Assembly: GCA_036518955.1 (NCBI GenBank)
Contig: DATDMG010000018.1
Span: 1 to 19,534, forward strand
Length of the DNA: 19,534 nucleotides
From: DATDMG01 sp036518955
GTDB lineage: Bacteria > Actinomycetota > Actinomycetes > Actinomycetales > Kineosporiaceae
Reading direction: 5' to 3'
In this document: piece after piece, positions 16,996 to 19,534 of the stretch
Numbering within the stretch: the first letter of the stretch is position 1
How the letters are laid out: each line of letters starts with the position of its first letter
Program-made: the position numbers and the translations under genes
The notes under the pieces: model-generated
The model's input: only the letters and a program-made list of their open reading frames with translations
The model's database searches: none
Told to the model about the DNA's origin: nothing

Positions 16996-17024
16996 AGAGT
17001 ACACCGGGCGAGGGCGAAGCTCAA
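16996..17024 (-). promoter_or_regulatory. Promoter of the DUF6504-HEPN-dnaE2 operon
   Basis: A -35 TTGAGC (17024-17019) and a -10 TACTCT (17001-16996) are 17 bp apart. The predicted start is near 16989, at the edge of the LexA box, which explains SOS control of this operon. Confidence 0.7.
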
Positions 17025-17069
17025 CGGATGGCGGGAAAGCTCGACGGGCGTGTCTCAGCGCCGAGCAGG

Positions 17070-17098
17070 GTGACAACACTCGCCCGCGTGTTTACCTT
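17070..17098 (+). promoter_or_regulatory. Promoter of the Fic gene with a dyad in the spacer
   Basis: A -35 GTGACA (17070-17075) and a -10 TACCTT (17093-17098) are 17 bp apart. The predicted start is near 17105, 28 nt before the GTG. The spacer holds the inverted repeat AACAC (17075-17079) / GTGTT (17088-17092), a possible operator. It lies about 80 bp from the LexA box. Confidence 0.6.
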
Positions 17099-17132
17099 TG
17101 AAGAGAACAACCGACAGGAAGGGGCGAGTGCC

Positions 17133-18395
17133 GTGACCTTTGACACCATCACGCCCGACTCACCTTCCGCTTCCGAACCGTGGCCGCCGGTGGCCCTCCA
17201 GCACCGCGAGTGGGACTGGCCCCGGCACGGACCGAAGCCTCCCAGGGGGGACCGACAGTTTCGGGAGTTCGAGGCCGCGATCCCCCCGGCGATCGCCGGC
17301 CGGGCGGTCCGGCCGGGTCCGGAGGCCAACGCCGCGCTGGCCGCCGCGACCGCCGCCGTCGAGGTCCTCGACCGATCCACGGGTATCGACCTGACCGCGC
17401 TCGCCGGCTCGCTGCTGCGCTCGGAGTCGGTGGCCTCCTCCCGGATCGAGCACCTGCGCGCGAGCCAGCGTGACGTGGGCATCGCCATGATCCGTGAAGG
17501 CGTCGGTGGCGGCGCCGCGCTGGTCGCCGCCAACGTACGGGCGATGACCGAGGCGGTCCGGCTGGGCGGCGACACCCGACCCGGTACGGTCGACGACCTG
17601 CTGGAGATCCACCGGGTGCTGCTCGGGCACGACCCGGCGCAGCACGAGTACGCCGGTCGGCTGCGCTCGGTCCAGAACTGGGTGGGCGGCAGCTACCACT
17701 CCCCCCGCGGCGCGCTGTTCGTGCCGCCCCCACCCGGGCTGGTCGGCCCCCTCGTCGACGACCTGGTCCGTTTCTGCCAGCGCACCGACCTGGACCCGGT
17801 CGCCCAGGCGGCCGTCGCGCACGCCCAGTTCGAGACCATCCACCCCTTCGCGGACGGGAACGGCCGTACCGGCCGTGCCCTGGTCCACGTCGTGCTGCGG
17901 CGGCGCGGTCTGGTCACCCGGACCGTCGTCCCGGTCTCCACGGTGCTGCTCGCGGACGTCGACGCCTACTTCGCCGGGCTCGCCGACTACCGGGCCGGCC
18001 GGCTCGACGTCTGGCTGGCCCGGTTCGCCGCCGCCACGTCCCACGCGGCCTCCGCGGGGCTGCGCCTGGCCGCCGAGCTCGACGAGATCCGCGCCGAATG
18101 GTGGGAGGCGGTCCGACCGCGCCGCGGCTCGGCCGGGGCTCTCATCCTGGACGCCCTGCTGCGCCAGCCCGTCGTCGACATCGACAGCCTGCGGGCGTTC
18201 GCCCCAGGCGGCGACCCCGGCGGGCGGCACGTGGCGGACAAGAACCTCTACCGGGCGGTGGACCGGCTCGCCGCGGCGGAGATCCTCACCGAGGTCTCCG
18301 GCGGCGGCCGGAATCGGGTGTGGGCCGCACTCGACGTGCTGGACCTGCTCGAACGCTTCGAGACCAGTCTCGGCAAGCGCCGGCTCGCGGGCTGA
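17133..18395 (+). CDS. Fic family protein (probable AMPylase)
   Basis: 420-residue protein of the large, cytosolic Fic class. The catalytic motif HPFADGNGRTGR (237-248) is complete: His237, Asp241, Asn243, Arg245 and Arg248. Fic enzymes use it to move AMP (or related groups) from a nucleotide to a hydroxyl on a target protein. Upstream, SSRIEH (102-107) matches the N-terminal inhibitory helix (S/T)xxxE(G/N) with Glu106, except that the last residue is His rather than Gly or Asn. This places it in the self-inhibited class. A winged-helix-like C-terminus (about 340-410) ends the protein. The start is GTG at 17133, with GGAAGGGG upstream. An in-frame GTG at 16956 would run through the LexA box and both promoters, so it was rejected. 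The target is unknown; it is monocistronic in the window. Confidence 0.9.
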   Translation: MTFDTITPDSPSASEPWPPVALQHREWDWPRHGPKPPRGDRQFREFEAAIPPAIAGRAVRPGPEANAALAAATAAVEVLDRSTGIDLTALAGSLLRSESVASSRIEHLRASQRDVGIAMIREGVGGGAALVAANVRAMTEAVRLGGDTRPGTVDDLLEIHRVLLGHDPAQHEYAGRLRSVQNWVGGSYHSPRGALFVPPPPGLVGPLVDDLVRFCQRTDLDPVAQAAVAHAQFETIHPFADGNGRTGRALVHVVLRRRGLVTRTVVPVSTVLLADVDAYFAGLADYRAGRLDVWLARFAAATSHAASAGLRLAAELDEIRAEWWEAVRPRRGSAGALILDALLRQPVVDIDSLRAFAPGGDPGGRHVADKNLYRAVDRLAAAEILTEVSGGGRNRVWAALDVLDLLERFETSLGKRRLAG

Positions 18396-18412
18396 CCCCC
18401 ACTCCTGCCGCG

Positions 18413-18584
18413 GGACCACCGACAGGCCCAGGTGGGCGGCCATCGCCGGGGCCAGGTCGAGCAGTTGCCCGGGGTCGACGGTAACACCGGCCAGCCGGTC
18501 CAGGCCCCGGGCGACGTCCAGCCGGGAGCCGCGCAGGTCGACCCGCGACAGAGAGGCTGCGGTCAGAATGCCCGCTCGGGGCTG
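18413..18584 (-). pseudogene. C-terminal remnant of a pentapeptide-repeat protein
   Basis: The minus-strand frame reads VDLRGSRLD and then LDRLAGVTVDPGQLLDLAPA followed by MAAHLGLSV. This looks like the C-terminal end of actinobacterial pentapeptide-repeat proteins: one repeat pair, then the GL-rich cap. An in-frame TAG at 18587-18585 cuts it off upstream, no start codon with a ribosome site is present, and its own stop has been lost so that the frame runs on into DNA antisense to fic. I read it as a truncated, decayed gene. The match is by eye; only about 45 residues support it. Confidence 0.5.
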
Positions 18585-18587
18585 CTA

Positions 18588-18793
18588 GCAAGACCGACGG
18601 CGGCCTATCGCGCCCGCTCCCCACCGAGGCCGAAGAGGTTTGCGCACGTCAAGGGTCGGGCGGCAACGGCGTTGAAAGATCCAGGTCGCACCTGACTTCG
18701 CGATAGAGATCCCGGTTCAGATCAGATCCTGGCGGAGTCCGTGCGACCCATGCTCTTGGTCATTTCTCACCCCAACGAACGCGGCGATATCAT
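18588..18793. other. Gene-free stretch between the pentapeptide remnant and the secreted protein gene
   Basis: I see no gene, tRNA or clear terminator here. The base composition falls from the very high GC of fic to a lower value, as in the next gene, so a junction of DNA of different origin may lie near 18590-18650. Confidence 0.4.
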
Positions 18794-19234
18794 CTACTCC
18801 CACGTCCCGTACGGGAACCAGGTGTCCGGTTGGCCGGGAGCCGAATAGACAACGAAGTTGTTGGAGCAAGCCCGCCCAGCGTCGCCCATGTTGAAGCTAT
18901 CGATGCTGAAGGAAGAGTTCTCCGAAACGGTCTGCACCCAACCCGGGACCGTGTTCACCACGGTGTAGCCGTTGGCTGCCTCGTCCCACCGCTCCAGAGT
19001 CCGGTCGAACTTGACGACGCCTTCCTTCGGCGATCCCACGATGTTCGTGATGTGGTAGCGGCTCGGGTTATGCCGGTCAAGAGGGGCCTGGTAGCAGTAT
19101 GCGCCGGTACGTCCCCACGAGCTGTCTGCGAGCCTCACCGCGGAGGCCTGGCCGACGACGGAAAGGGTGAGCCCGACGGCCGTCAAGGCGGCACCGGCCG
19201 CAGCCCATCCGAAGGTAGTCCTGCGCTGAATCAT
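18794..19234 (-). CDS. Small secreted hypothetical protein
   Basis: 146-residue protein that I do not recognise. It has a classical signal peptide: basic MIQRR, a hydrophobic stretch (about 8-28) and a likely cleavage after GQASA (residue 32). The mature part is about 114 residues. It has two cysteines, in GAYCYQAP and GRACSNNF, that could form a disulfide, and is rich in aromatic, Asn, Ser and Gly residues (for example WVQTVSENSSFSIDSFNMGD). The start is ATG at 19234 with GGAGGA six bases upstream; an in-frame start at 19378 was rejected because the signal peptide begins at the later Met. GC content in this gene is about 55-67% by line, against about 85% in a sampled line of fic, so horizontal acquisition is plausible. 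The gene points towards fic (convergent). No function is offered. Confidence 0.75.
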   Translation of the reverse strand: MIQRRTTFGWAAAGAALTAVGLTLSVVGQASAVRLADSSWGRTGAYCYQAPLDRHNPSRYHITNIVGSPKEGVVKFDRTLERWDEAANGYTVVNTVPGWVQTVSENSSFSIDSFNMGDAGRACSNNFVVYSAPGQPDTWFPYGTWE

Positions 19235-19534
19235 GGGAGTCCTCCGACGAACGGTTGGTGGATTGCCTGCGGGTCCGGCCCCGCCAGTGAGGCGCCGAGC
19301 GGTCACCCCGCGCGGAGCGGCCGGCCGGCATCGACGTTCCGCACGCACGGCCACTTCCGAGGGTTGATTGTCATGCAACCCGGTGCGACGACGAGGGTCA
19401 AGGCGCAGGGACGGCTGCCGGCTGTCCGAAGTCGGACTCTCCGAAATCCGTCAGGGTCGGATCCGGCCCTTCAGATGATGCGCACCCGGCGGGCCCCACC
19501 GCACCGGGTCAACTTCCGAGAGCACGTGTCCGCC
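19235..19534. other. Upstream region of the secreted protein gene; no further gene seen
   Basis: 300 bp to the window edge. It must contain the promoter of the secreted protein gene, but no convincing -35/-10 pair stands out. A short dyad around AGTCGGACT near 19430 is the only structure noted. Confidence 0.4.

Larger units (their letters stand above)
16796..17132. promoter_or_regulatory. Divergent control region between the DUF6504-dnaE2 operon and the Fic gene
   Basis: This 337-bp region has no gene. It holds a minus-strand promoter with a LexA box for the DUF6504 operon and a plus-strand promoter for the Fic gene. Beside the LexA box are overlapping dyads: GATCGG (16947-16952) with CCGATC (16961-16966), and TGATC-C-GATCA (16957-16967). 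These could be a second operator or a leader hairpin. Confidence 0.7.

Noticed and set aside
16956..17132. 59-codon N-terminal extension of the Fic protein
   Set aside because: It would place the LexA box and two promoters inside coding sequence; the GTG at 17133 has its own ribosome binding site and promoter.
17160..18412. Minus-strand frame antisense to fic
   Set aside because: Only the part upstream of it (18413-18584) resembles a protein family; the rest is a shadow of the Fic gene.
18660..18760. tRNA-like GGTTCAGATC in the gap before the secreted protein gene
   Set aside because: No cloverleaf can be formed around it by eye; no acceptor stem or anticodon arm.

Overview
The window is about 19.5 kb of very GC-rich DNA (most genes above 70% GC, frequent GTG starts). 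It comes from the chromosome of a high-GC actinomycete. The MraZ, RsmH and FtsL-like sequences, the SAV_6107-type HEPN protein, DUF6504, DUF3040 and an actinobacterial DnaE2 all fit the Frankiales / Geodermatophilales / Micromonosporales part of the phylum. I cannot name a genus from sequence alone.

Left part (1-2720, minus strand): the head of the division and cell wall (dcw) cluster, mraZ - rsmH - ftsL-like, running out of the window towards the expected ftsI. mraZ has a clear promoter with three 10-bp-phased GTGGRG boxes, the expected MraZ operator. The mraZ-rsmH gap is unusually long (about 370 bp) and carries two near-identical hairpin-forming 27-bp repeats and a duplicated 12-mer.

Divergent from it (3127-7912, plus strand) is a compact operon: MoxR AAA+ ATPase, DUF58 protein, and a large membrane-anchored transglutaminase-like protein (TgpA type). 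A strong GC hairpin follows it.

Middle (8177-16795, minus strand), listed in transcription order from the right: DUF6504, SAV_6107-family HEPN protein, DnaE2 error-prone polymerase, a four-helix membrane protein, a SAM methyltransferase, DinB (Pol IV), and DUF3040. The first gene is preceded by a good promoter (TTGAGC-17-TACTCT) with a perfect LexA box, TCGAAC-ATTT-GTTCGA, at the expected transcription start. The DUF6504-HEPN-dnaE2 unit is therefore predicted to be SOS-induced. No imuA' or imuB is present in the window. A noncanonical mutasome is the most interesting hypothesis here.

Right part (16796-19534): a Fic-domain AMPylase-like protein on the plus strand with its own promoter; a decayed C-terminal fragment of a pentapeptide-repeat protein on the opposite strand; and a small secreted protein whose GC content (about 55-67% in the lines counted) is well below its neighbours, suggesting acquisition. 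No tRNA, rRNA, CRISPR array or insertion sequence was recognised.
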